NCBI GenBank assembly: GCA_944385545.1
Contig: CALWXQ010000011.1
Coordinates: forward strand, 1 to 40,419
Length of the DNA stretch: 40,419 bases
Origin: an uncultured Oscillospiraceae bacterium
GTDB taxonomy: Bacteria > Bacillota > Clostridia > Oscillospirales > Oscillospiraceae
Direction: 5' to 3'
Below the pieces are notes generated by a model. It did no database searches. It had not been told where the DNA came from and saw only the letters and a program-made list of their open reading frames with translations. Position 1 is the first letter of the stretch, and each line of letters opens with the position of its first letter. Position numbers and translations under genes: made by a program. Shown one piece after another: positions 1-7,065 of the stretch.

Positions 1-187
1 TTATTATGCATCAGCATCGGTTGCCCCGCAAGGGGCGAGATGCTGGCATTTAAAATATTACTATGAATGCGGAGCTTCCATAGTAAATCGTCTTCGGCTG
101 AATGCCGGATCTTTTGCCCCATGCGCCGAAGCCTTTCATGAATGGTGGCGCACTGCGAAAGCGCATGGGTATTTCATCAGAGCTTCC
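1..187. repeat. Right part of hairpin-rich dispersed repeat
   Basis: Seen in sequence: three hairpins follow one another. Hairpin B has stem 12-18/39-45, an internal loop GGTT/GA, stem 23-27/32-36 and a GCAA loop. Hairpin C pairs 58-65 with 79-86. Hairpin A pairs 118-126 with 161-169. The element ends in ATCAGAGCTTCC at 176-187, the inverse of the left ends at 4251 and 5267. Bases 86-120 are an exact inverted match (35 nt) to 4363-4397. The left end lies outside the window. It sits just downstream of the minus-strand DUF4364 gene. No open reading frame is shared with the other copies, so I read it as non-coding and possibly mobile. Confidence 0.75.
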
Positions 188-260
188 CTAGCCATGTCTA
201 TTGTCGCACAACTTGAGACTGAATGCGAGGTACCGGTAGTTGAGCGTTTACAGAGGTTCT

Positions 261-800
261 CTAATCGACCTCATCCTCCTCGTCAAGAAGCTCCGCCATG
301 GTCAGATGATAGACCGTCTCGGCCTTTTTCTCCAGCAGCTTACACAGGCGCACCGCCTGTCTCTGATTGGGGGCCAGCAGCTCCATGGTCATCAGACTTC
401 CCATCTCATCGTCCAGCGCCATCATCACCGAGTAGTCGCCGTTGTCTCTGGGAATGATCTTGGTCTTTACATAGCTGCTGCGGTGGATCTGACGGTTGAA
501 ACGGTCTATCGCATTCTCTGCCCGACACTTGACTGTATAGGCGATGGAATCCTCCGTAGCGGCGCCGTCGGATTTTCCCTTTTCCGTGATTTCATAGGAC
601 TCGTTATCCACTTCCCTGATGTGGCCGGAGGCGATCATTTCCGGAAGAGCCGCGCAGACGTCGAAATAGCTCAAGCTGTCGTCCTGGTAGCACAGTTCGT
701 AGATCTGCTGCATGGTCACGGGATAATTGACCCGAGCCAAAACGAACAAGATCAGAATTTTGACATCCAGCATATCGTGGACAAATCCAAGTCTCTGCAT
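261..800 (-). CDS. DUF4364 family protein (winged-helix-like regulator)
   Basis: About 179 residues and matches the DUF4364 family of Clostridia, whose N-terminus resembles a winged-helix DNA-binding domain (residues about 10-70). The C-terminal half is a mixed alpha/beta domain of unknown role ending in an acidic tail. I chose ATG at 798-800 because a GAGGTG ribosome-binding site ends six bases before it; GTG 809 and ATG 806 overlap or crowd that site. It is transcribed alone, divergent from dpaA. A DNA-binding role is inferred from the family only; the target is unknown. Confidence 0.85.
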   Translation of the reverse strand: MQRLGFVHDMLDVKILILFVLARVNYPVTMQQIYELCYQDDSLSYFDVCAALPEMIASGHIREVDNESYEITEKGKSDGAATEDSIAYTVKCRAENAIDRFNRQIHRSSYVKTKIIPRDNGDYSVMMALDDEMGSLMTMELLAPNQRQAVRLCKLLEKKAETVYHLTMAELLDEEDEVD

Positions 801-820
801 TTCCATCACCTCACGCCATT

Positions 821-848
821 ATTATACAGGAAGCTGAAAAAAAATCAA
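821..848 (-). promoter_or_regulatory. Sigma-A-type promoter of the DUF4364 gene
   Basis: On the minus strand TTGATT (843-848) is followed after 16 bases by TATAAT (821-826). This would give a leader of roughly 14 bases before ATG 800. Confidence 0.65.
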
Positions 849-891
849 GCACAAGCAACATCCCGCCTGCATATTCTGGCCCGAAGGAGTG

Positions 892-1656
892 ATGCAATTG
901 GAACCGATGCTGATATACCCTGTGGGCAGCACACCCGCCTGCAACTCTGCCGCCCAAATTCTGGAAAGCGCAGGCATTCCCGCCATCGATCATCCCAGTC
1001 CTGAAGTGACCCATCTTCTGTTGGACATTCCCTCATTGGCTCCCGACGGAAGTCTGCGCGGCGGCGGCAGCATTGCCCAGACGCTGGCCATGCTTCCTCA
1101 GGACATAACCATCATCGGTGGAAATTTGACCCACCCGGTTCTGGACGGATACAAAACTATGGATCTTCTTCAGGATCCCGGATACTTAGCGGAAAACGCG
1201 GCCATAACAGCGGATTGCGCCCTGCGCGTAGCCGGAAAGGAATTGCCGGTTGTCTTTGCCGGTTGTCCGGTGCTGGTGATCGGCTGGGGCCGCATCGGCA
1301 AATGCCTCGGCCAGCTTCTGAAGGCCCTGGGCGCACAGGTGACCATCGCCGCCCGACGCCGGACAGATCGGGCAGCCCTGCGCTCCCTGGGATACGCCGC
1401 TGTTGATACATCCTGCTTACAGGACGTCCTTCCCAAATTCCGGTTGATCTTCAATACCGCTCCGGAAATGCTGCTTCCCAAGGAGGCTCTGCTGTTCTGC
1501 CGGGACTGCGTCAAGATTGATCTGGCCTCAAGCCCCGGCATGGAGGGCAGCGGCGTCATTTGGGCCAGAGGCTTGCCGGGAAAGCTGGCTCCGGAATCCT
1601 CCGGTCGTTTGATCGCCAAAACCATCATGAACATTGTTTGGGAGGGTATGCTATGA
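892..1656 (+). CDS. dpaA: Dipicolinate synthase subunit A
   Basis: Subunit A of dipicolinate synthase (SpoVFA), which with subunit B oxidises a lysine-pathway intermediate to dipicolinic acid in the mother cell; the product is packed into the spore core with calcium. About 254 residues. A Rossmann nucleotide-binding motif (VLVIGWGRIGKCLG) lies in the middle, after an N-terminal domain with a GGG stretch. The gene overlaps dpaB by four bases (ATGA), so the two are co-translated. Start is uncertain: the AAGGAG site at 884-889 is only two bases from ATG 892 but eight from TTG 898, which may be the true start. In Bacillus subtilis this pair is made late under sigma-K; no clear sigma-K promoter was proven here. 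Confidence 0.93.
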   Translation: MQLEPMLIYPVGSTPACNSAAQILESAGIPAIDHPSPEVTHLLLDIPSLAPDGSLRGGGSIAQTLAMLPQDITIIGGNLTHPVLDGYKTMDLLQDPGYLAENAAITADCALRVAGKELPVVFAGCPVLVIGWGRIGKCLGQLLKALGAQVTIAARRRTDRAALRSLGYAAVDTSCLQDVLPKFRLIFNTAPEMLLPKEALLFCRDCVKIDLASSPGMEGSGVIWARGLPGKLAPESSGRLIAKTIMNIVWEGML

Positions 1657-2213
1657 ATATCGGGTTTGCCCTGTGCGGTTCCTTCTGTACATACAGCCAA
1701 GTGTTTCCCATCATGGAAGCGCTGAGCCGGGAGCATCGGATCACGCCGATTTTCTCTGACGCGGCCTGCGCCGTAGACAGCAGATTCGGAACAGCGCCAG
1801 AACACATCGCCCACGCCCGGCAGATCTGCGGTGTGGAACCGCTGCATACCATCTCTCAAGTGGAGCCAATCGGCCCGAAAAAGCTGCTGGACATTCTCAT
1901 AATCGCCCCCTGTACCGGCAACACGCTGGCGAAGCTCGCCCATTCCATTGCCGACACCCCGGTGACCATGGCCGCCAAAAGCCATCTGCGAAACGGCCGT
2001 CCGGTCTTGGTGGCGGTATCCACCAATGACGCCTTGGCCGGCGCGGCGGAAAACATCGGCAAGCTCCTGAGCCGAAAACACTTCTACTTCGTCCCCTTCG
2101 GCCAGGATGATCCTCAAGGAAAACCCACCAGCATGGTAGCGGACTTTGCCCGCATCCCCCAGGCTATGGAAGAAGCCCTGAACGGCAGGCAACTGCAGCC
2201 TCTGATCATTTGA
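1653..2213 (+). CDS. dpaB: Dipicolinate synthase subunit B
   Basis: Subunit B of dipicolinate synthase (SpoVFB), a flavoprotein-like fold related to phosphopantothenoylcysteine decarboxylase. 186 residues, normal for the family. Visible motifs are the N-terminal GFALCGSFCTYSQV segment, APCTGNTLAKLA and the later AVSTNDAL segment, as in flavin-dependent decarboxylase-like proteins. The ATG lies inside the dpaA stop (ATGA overlap) and GGAGGG precedes it. The pair stands alone here rather than with lysine-pathway genes, as it does in Bacillus. Presence of both subunits is good evidence that the host makes dipicolinate-containing endospores. Confidence 0.94.
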   Translation: MNIGFALCGSFCTYSQVFPIMEALSREHRITPIFSDAACAVDSRFGTAPEHIAHARQICGVEPLHTISQVEPIGPKKLLDILIIAPCTGNTLAKLAHSIADTPVTMAAKSHLRNGRPVLVAVSTNDALAGAAENIGKLLSRKHFYFVPFGQDDPQGKPTSMVADFARIPQAMEEALNGRQLQPLII

Positions 2214-2228
2214 GATCCATCAGGCAAC

Positions 2229-2265
2229 GATCCCCGGAGGCAGGAAGTTCCTGAATCCGGGGATC
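2229..2265. terminator. Two-way hairpin between dpaB and nadE
   Basis: GATCCCCGGA (2229-2238) pairs perfectly with TCCGGGGATC (2256-2265), and CAGG/CCTG pair inside it. It lies between convergent genes. It lacks a strong T-run on either side, so terminator function is inferred from position. Confidence 0.55.
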
Positions 2266-2287
2266 AGTTGATGCTCCATGCTTTCGA

Positions 2288-4231
2288 TCAGAGTCTGTCA
2301 AGCTCCTCCAGCCAGATCCGGGCGCTGGCGTCGCTGGGCATCCGCCAATCTCCCCGAGGGCTGAAGCTCACGGAACCGACTTTCACTCCGTCCGGCATAC
2401 AGCTGCGCTTAAACTGCTGGGTAAAGAATCTCTGGTAGAAGACCCGGATCCACTTCCGGATCACCTCGGGACTAAAATCACCGGCAAAGGCCCTGCAGGC
2501 CAGAGTATATATCTTCCTGGGGGAAAATCCATAGCGGAGCACATGGTACAAGAAGAAATCATGCAGTGCGTACGGCCCCACCAGATCCTCCGTGTGCTGG
2601 GCGATTTTCCCTTCCGCATCCGGCGGAAGCAATTCGGGACTGATAGGCGTGTCCAGAATATCCCGGAGCACCGCCTCAGAGGTGGAAAAGCCCGGCATTT
2701 CCGATATCGCCTGGATCATCCACCGGATCAATGTCTTCGGGATCGACGCGTTGACGCCGTACATGCTCATGTGGTCGCCATTATAGGTGCACCATCCCAG
2801 CGCCAACTCCGAAAGATCGCCGGTGCCCACCACTATGCCTCCTACCATCCCCGCGTAATCCATCAGGATCTGGGTACGCTCCCGTGCCTGGGCGTTTTCA
2901 TAGGTCCCGTTGCGCACTGCCGGATCGTGTCCGATATCGGAAAAATGCAGAGAAACCGCTTCTTTTATATTGATCTCCTTGCGGGAAACACCCAGCGTCT
3001 TCATCAGCTCCCAGGCATTGCGGTAGGTTCTGTCGGAAGTTCCAAAGCAGGGCATGGTAATGCCGTGGACGTCGGTAACGGGCCGGCCCATTTGACGCAT
3101 GGCTTCCACCGCCACCAGCAGCGCCAGTGTGGAGTCCAATCCGCCGGAAATGCCGATTACAGCCTTGGCGTCGCCGATCACAGACAAGCGCTGCTTCAGC
3201 CCCGTCACCTGTATGCGGAATATCTCCATACAGCGCTGGAGCCTGTCCTGCTTTCCGGCAGGGACAAAGGGCAGCTTCTGCAAGGGGTAGCAGCTGCCGT
3301 CACCGCGAAGATGGCCAGGCGCCGCATCCACGATCTGAAGACCGTCGATCCGAAACTGTCCGGCTGCATCTGAAAAGCTCTTATTCTTTCTGCGATCCGC
3401 GCGAACCTTCCCCAGGTCACAGTCCCGAATCAGCATTTCATCGGAAGCCATAGGCTCCTTTGTCTCCGCCAGCAGGGTTCCGTTTTCCCCGATGATGCTC
3501 TGGCCGGAGAAAACCAGATCCTGGGTAGATTCCGTCCAACCGGCGGAGCAATAGGCATAAATACAGTTCAGCGCGGCAGACTGGTGGCGCACCAGATCCC
3601 GCCGGTAAGCCCGCTTGCCGATGGCTTCATTGGAAGCGGACAGGTTCAACAGCACCTGCGCCCCATTCAGCGCCAGGAGCGTAGACGGCGGCAGCGGTGT
3701 CCACAGATCCTCACAGATCTCGATGCCCACCAATGTACCGTCTCCCAGCCGGAACAGCGGGTGACGCAGGATGGGAACACCGGAAAGGCCGCCTCCCAGG
3801 TCAGCCGTTCCATCTGAAAGCTCCGTTCCGGAAGCGAACCACCGTTTTTCGTAAAATTCATGATAGTTGGGAATATAGGTTTTCGCCGCCAGCCCACGGA
3901 GCGCGCCGCCGGATACCACGGCGGCACAGTTATACATGTTCGCCCCCACCCGGACAGGCAGTCCGAATACAGCGGTAACAGCGGGGTGTTCTTTCGAACA
4001 GGCCAGGATCCTGTTCAGCCCATCAGCCACCGCGTCAAACAAAGCATCCTGAAAGAACAAATCCTGACAGGTATAGCCTGTCATGGCCATTTCCGGAAAC
4101 AGAACGATATCCGCCTGCCCTTCGTCAGCCTTTTCCAGATAGCGGCAAATATCGTCCGTATTCTTTTTCACATCCCCTACCCGCACCGCCGGAACGGCGC
4201 AGGCAATTCGAATATAATCCAGCACGATCAT
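2288..4231 (-). CDS. nadE: Glutamine-dependent NAD+ synthase
   Basis: Makes NAD from nicotinic acid adenine dinucleotide, ATP and glutamine in the cytoplasm. About 647 residues, the usual size of the two-domain form. The N-terminal nitrilase-type glutaminase domain (about 1-290) shows a Glu-Lys-Cys triad at E47, K117 and C173 (motif GIEICEDLWTP). The C-terminal synthetase domain has the ATP-binding SGGLDST motif at about 362-368 and the GTGDLSELALGW segment. Start is ambiguous: GGAGGG touches ATG 4231 but is well spaced from GTG 4225, two codons later. A palindromic repeat (4251-4411) lies directly upstream and may form part of the leader. Confidence 0.96.
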   Translation of the reverse strand: MIVLDYIRIACAVPAVRVGDVKKNTDDICRYLEKADEGQADIVLFPEMAMTGYTCQDLFFQDALFDAVADGLNRILACSKEHPAVTAVFGLPVRVGANMYNCAAVVSGGALRGLAAKTYIPNYHEFYEKRWFASGTELSDGTADLGGGLSGVPILRHPLFRLGDGTLVGIEICEDLWTPLPPSTLLALNGAQVLLNLSASNEAIGKRAYRRDLVRHQSAALNCIYAYCSAGWTESTQDLVFSGQSIIGENGTLLAETKEPMASDEMLIRDCDLGKVRADRRKNKSFSDAAGQFRIDGLQIVDAAPGHLRGDGSCYPLQKLPFVPAGKQDRLQRCMEIFRIQVTGLKQRLSVIGDAKAVIGISGGLDSTLALLVAVEAMRQMGRPVTDVHGITMPCFGTSDRTYRNAWELMKTLGVSRKEINIKEAVSLHFSDIGHDPAVRNGTYENAQARERTQILMDYAGMVGGIVVGTGDLSELALGWCTYNGDHMSMYGVNASIPKTLIRWMIQAISEMPGFSTSEAVLRDILDTPISPELLPPDAEGKIAQHTEDLVGPYALHDFFLYHVLRYGFSPRKIYTLACRAFAGDFSPEVIRKWIRVFYQRFFTQQFKRSCMPDGVKVGSVSFSPRGDWRMPSDASARIWLEELDRL

Positions 4232-4250
4232 CCCTCCACAAGGTTTATAG

Positions 4251-4411
4251 GGAAGCTCTGATGAAATCGCCAAGAGCGGATGCCGAGAGATTTTGGCACA
4301 GCCGAAAACTCAAAAAGCGGAGGAATCCTGTATGGATTTCCCGCTTTTTCAGCTGCACGGATGGGGCAAAAGATCCGGCATTCAGCCGAAGACGATTGAT
4401 TCAGAGCTTCC
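4251..4411. repeat. MITE-like palindromic element upstream of nadE
   Basis: About 161 bases bounded by inverted ends: GGAAGCTCTGAT on the left and ATTCAGAGCTTCC on the right. Its core is a long hairpin: AAAAAGCGG (4312-4320) pairs with CCGCTTTTT (4341-4349), and GGAATCC pairs with GGATTTCC inside it. The A and T tracts on both flanks make it look like a two-way terminator. Bases 4363-4397 are an exact inverted copy of 86-120. It has no coding capacity. It resembles a miniature transposable element; no transposase lies in the window. Confidence 0.7.
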
Positions 4412-4448
4412 GTGGAAATGCCGCGAAGCAACATTCTCCTATGGGATC

Positions 4449-4461
4449 ATTGTAGCACATC
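4449..4461 (-). promoter_or_regulatory. Possible extended -10 promoter for nadE
   Basis: On the minus strand TG-C-TACAAT (-10 at 4449-4454) reads towards nadE, with no good -35. If used, the nadE leader would be about 210 bases and would contain the whole palindromic element. Confidence 0.4.
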
Positions 4462-4508
4462 CTGTCCAATTTGCATAGAGAATATACCGCCGGTGTTCCG
4501 GGCCGCTT

Positions 4509-5147
4509 TCATCCTTGCCCCACTCGGATGGGGTGACGGATCACCGTTTTCCATCTTTCCTGGGGCACTTTCCGCGGATCGGAAAGATAGATCTCATGGT
4601 GCAGCCGCTTTGAGGAAAAATCCGGCACATATCCCAGCTGCGCTATGCGGCGATCCATCATCGCCACGCTCTGGGGTTCCTTGTCAAAGGGGCCAATATG
4701 CATCATCTGCACGCACAGACCTTCCTCCATGGTCAGAAACTCCACAGAGGAAAAGTCCTTCTTTTTCTTCCTCTGGGCCTCCGCCACCGCCCAGGCAAAG
4801 TCCTCGCCGGTGACAAATTCCGGAAGGCGAATACAGGACAGGAAGTGGAATGTATCCTTTCGGGCATAGTCGATGCCCCATTGTCCTGGCTGCCACCAGA
4901 ATCCTTCCAGCGGCGGCATTACGTAATCGAAGTACCCCTTCATTGCACGTCCGCCCAGCTTGCTCATTTTAATGGTAAAGGCGACGCTGTAGAGCGCTTC
5001 CACAGAGGCCTGGTATTCCCCGCTCTCCTGGTTCGGATCGCCCTTCCCGTGAACGGCAAGGTAGTTCATCGCCGGGATGGTAACGATCTCAGGTCTGGTC
5101 TCCGGCAGGTAGTACTCTTTGTACGCTTTTTTGTAGTCAAACGCCAT
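4509..5147 (-). CDS. GyrI-like domain protein
   Basis: 212 residues of the stand-alone GyrI-like (SOUL/AraC effector-binding fold) type, which binds small molecules and in some relatives hydrolyses or sequesters toxic compounds. No DNA-binding domain is fused. The C-terminal region contains the LCVQMMHIGPFDKEP segment typical of this family, and a tryptophan-rich stretch (GFWWQPGQWGIDYA) lies near residue 85, consistent with an aromatic ligand pocket. AGGAGGGC precedes ATG 5147. It is transcribed alone. The ligand cannot be told from sequence. Confidence 0.85.
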   Translation of the reverse strand: MAFDYKKAYKEYYLPETRPEIVTIPAMNYLAVHGKGDPNQESGEYQASVEALYSVAFTIKMSKLGGRAMKGYFDYVMPPLEGFWWQPGQWGIDYARKDTFHFLSCIRLPEFVTGEDFAWAVAEAQRKKKKDFSSVEFLTMEEGLCVQMMHIGPFDKEPQSVAMMDRRIAQLGYVPDFSSKRLHHEIYLSDPRKVPQERWKTVIRHPIRVGQG

Positions 5148-5266
5148 GATGCCCTCCTCTTTCTTTTTTCCGGCATTTTATAACAGACGTTCCCTGGAGA
5201 ACAGTTCCTACGAATTGAATTTCGTCGCCCCCGGAGACGGAAAACAAGCGACCATCGGATTTAAGG

Positions 5267-5571
5267 AAGCTCTGATTAAATCCCCATGCGATACGATCGC
5301 GCCACAAACTACGAAAGCAGTTCGCGCATGGGGATTTATATGCATCAGCATCGGTTGCCCCGCAAGGGGCGAGATGCTGGCATTTACGAATCAATTTACT
5401 AGGAATGCGGAGCTTTCATAGTAAATACCCATGCGATACCATCGCGCCACAAACCACGAAAGCAGCTTGTGCATGGGGATTTATATGCATCCGCATCGGT
5501 TGCCCCGTAAAGGGCGAGATGCGGGCATTTGTTTGAAGTTTTACTATGAATGCGGAGCTTTCATAGTAAAT
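5267..5571. repeat. Tandem structured repeat, two units of about 145 bp
   Basis: An inverted-repeat end GGAAGCTCTGAT (5267-5278) is followed by two similar units, 5282-5427 and 5428-5571. Each has hairpin A (5282-5290/5325-5333; 5428-5434/5471-5477), hairpin B (5346-5352/5373-5379; 5491-5497/5518-5524) and hairpin C (around 5395-5425; 5540-5549/5561-5570). In hairpin B the stem is CAGCATC/GATGCTG in unit one and CCGCATC/GATGCGG in unit two: a compensatory pair change. The loop changes from GCAA to GTAA, both GNRA. No right-hand inverted end is visible before metK. It lies in the gap between metK and the GyrI-like gene and contains no credible gene. Confidence 0.8.
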
Positions 5572-5593
5572 CGGCGAGAGCAGAGGTAGATTC

Positions 5594-6739
5594 TCAGACA
5601 TTTGCCATCTGTCTGAACGCTTCGTCCAGATCTGTCCGCTCCCAAGGCAGATCGTCCCGTCCGAAGTGGCCGTCCCGGGCAGTGGCCGCGTAAATCGGAC
5701 GCCGCAGGTTCAGTTTGCGAATGATCCCCGCCGGGGTCAGGTCGCAGGTCTTTCTGAGCAGCCGCGTCATGGCCTCATCACCGATCACGCCGGTGCCAAA
5801 GCTGTCCACCCGCAGGGATACAGGCTCCGCTACGCCGATGGCATAGGCCAGCTGCACCTGGATTTTCTCGGCAAGGCCTGCTGCCACCAGGTTCTTGGCC
5901 ATATACCGGGCCATATAGGCGGCGCTGCGATCGACCTTGGTGGGATCCTTGCCGGAAAAAGCGCCGCCGCCATGGGAGAAGTAGCCGCCGTAGGTGTCCA
6001 CGATGATCTTTCGCCCGGTCAAACCTGTATCACCGTTTGGCCCACCGATCACGAATTTGCCAGTGGGATTGATGTGGATGTTCGGGACGTCCGCAATATC
6101 AAAGCCGTACCGCTTCAGTACCGGGGCAATGATGCCATCACGAACATACTTGCGCAGCTCCTCGATTGCGAAGTCGGCGCTGTGCATGATGGACACCACC
6201 ACTGTATCGATTCCCACAACGCCGCCCTGTTCGTCATACTCCACCGTAACCTGGGCTTTTCCGTCCGGCCGCAGCAGGTCGGTAGAATGGACGCACTGGG
6301 TCATCCGGCTGCACAGCGCCCGGGCCAGGGCCACCGGCAGCGGCATCAGCTCCGGCGTCTGGGTGCAGGCTCCGCCGAACATCATTCCCTGATCGCCGGC
6401 TCCGCCCACCTCCTCATTGGTGCCCAGGGCAATGTCGGCGGACTGGGTATGGATCCGGCATTGGATCTGTACAGAATCGGCGTCAAAGCCGTCTCCTGGA
6501 TAAACATAGCCGATGTCGCGAATGGCCTGCCTGGCAACCTCCTGATAATCCACCTCGGCCTTGGTGGTGATCTCGCCGCAAATCAGGCAGAAATCTGTGG
6601 TGACCATGGTCTCGCAGGCCACCCGGGAGAGAGGATCCTGCTGAAGGCAGGCATCCAGAATCGCGTCGGAGATGGTATCCGCCACCTTGTCCGGGTGGCC
6701 GTTGGTAACACATTCTGAGGTAAAAAGTCTCTTTTCCAT
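5594..6739 (-). CDS. metK: S-adenosylmethionine synthetase
   Basis: Forms S-adenosylmethionine from methionine and ATP. 381 residues, normal for the bacterial tetrameric enzyme. Visible motifs are the N-terminal GHPDKVADTISDA (residues 14-26), the GAGDQGMMFG ATP-binding hexapeptide region, and the glycine-rich GGGAFSGKDPTKVDRSAAY loop. It is a single-gene unit with its own promoter and a SAM-I riboswitch with terminator upstream, so it should be shut down when S-adenosylmethionine is plentiful. The downstream gap holds the tandem structured repeats. Confidence 0.98.
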   Translation of the reverse strand: MEKRLFTSECVTNGHPDKVADTISDAILDACLQQDPLSRVACETMVTTDFCLICGEITTKAEVDYQEVARQAIRDIGYVYPGDGFDADSVQIQCRIHTQSADIALGTNEEVGGAGDQGMMFGGACTQTPELMPLPVALARALCSRMTQCVHSTDLLRPDGKAQVTVEYDEQGGVVGIDTVVVSIMHSADFAIEELRKYVRDGIIAPVLKRYGFDIADVPNIHINPTGKFVIGGPNGDTGLTGRKIIVDTYGGYFSHGGGAFSGKDPTKVDRSAAYMARYMAKNLVAAGLAEKIQVQLAYAIGVAEPVSLRVDSFGTGVIGDEAMTRLLRKTCDLTPAGIIRKLNLRRPIYAATARDGHFGRDDLPWERTDLDEAFRQMANV

Positions 6740-6756
6740 GTTCGCGTTCCTTTCTA

Positions 6757-6797
6757 TTTTTTAAATAAAAACCGCACACCGAAGGATCCGATGTGCG
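6757..6797 (-). terminator. Riboswitch-controlled terminator of metK
   Basis: On the minus strand CGCACATCGGA pairs with the TTCGGTGTGCG side (6773-6797), followed by a T-rich run (6757-6772). It lies directly after the SAM-I aptamer and before the metK start, as expected for transcription attenuation. Confidence 0.9.
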
Positions 6798-6810
6798 AAA
6801 AAAATCGAAT

Positions 6811-6905
6811 CCTCATCTTTCGTTTGCCGCCGGATTTGGCACCTTTTCCCTAAGGACAGGTTGCCGGGCTTCATCGGGCCGTTCCCTCCACCGCTCTTGA
6901 TAAGG
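6811..6905 (-). ncRNA. SAM-I riboswitch (S-box) aptamer
   Basis: The minus strand carries the S-box core in order: CTTATCAAGAG at the 5' end, GGTGGAGGGAA, GAAGCCCGGCAACC, AGGTGCCAA and a closing GATGAG that pairs with CTTATC to form P1. This is the standard SAM-I aptamer, which binds S-adenosylmethionine and lets the downstream hairpin terminate transcription. Its place in front of metK fits feedback control. Confidence 0.96.
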
Positions 6906-6927
6906 CTTATATGCAGTTTTCACATTT

Positions 6928-6955
6928 ATTCTACACGCTTATGCCAAAATGTCAA
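6928..6955 (-). promoter_or_regulatory. Promoter of metK
   Basis: On the minus strand TTGACA (6950-6955) is followed after 16 bases by TAGAAT (6928-6933), a near-consensus sigma-A promoter about 23 bases upstream of the riboswitch. Confidence 0.8.
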
Positions 6956-7001
6956 GTGATTTCTTCCCATTGAAACTTACCATGAAAAATGACCGAGAGA
7001 A

Positions 7002-7030
7002 TTGATTTCCTCCCGGCTCTGTGGTATACT
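7002..7030 (+). promoter_or_regulatory. Promoter of gltX
   Basis: TTGATT (7002-7007), a 17-base spacer, then TATACT (7025-7030): a good sigma-A promoter about 36 bases before the gltX start, back to back with the metK promoter. Confidence 0.8.
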
Positions 7031-7065
7031 TCTAACCAGAAAACTGTGAATACGAGGTACGATGT

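Noticed and set aside
851..878. Sigma-K promoter of dpaA (AC-17-CATATTCTG)
   Set aside because: The -10 differs from the sigma-K consensus at its end and the predicted start would fall on the ribosome-binding site; too weak to list as a feature.
5282..5571. CRISPR-like array
   Set aside because: Only two units of about 145 bases, with no short constant repeat and variable spacer pattern and no cas genes nearby.
5666..6718. 350-codon plus-strand open frame opposite metK, and similar long frames opposite other genes (e.g. 1170-2192, 11821-13344, 19747-20880, 28699-29961)
   Set aside because: They lie entirely antisense to well-supported genes, lack ribosome-binding sites and family motifs, and follow from the high GC content.
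6800..6815. tRNA T-loop-like GATTCGA motif
   Set aside because: It belongs to the SAM-I riboswitch end; no acceptor, D or anticodon stem can be drawn. No tRNA was found in the window.
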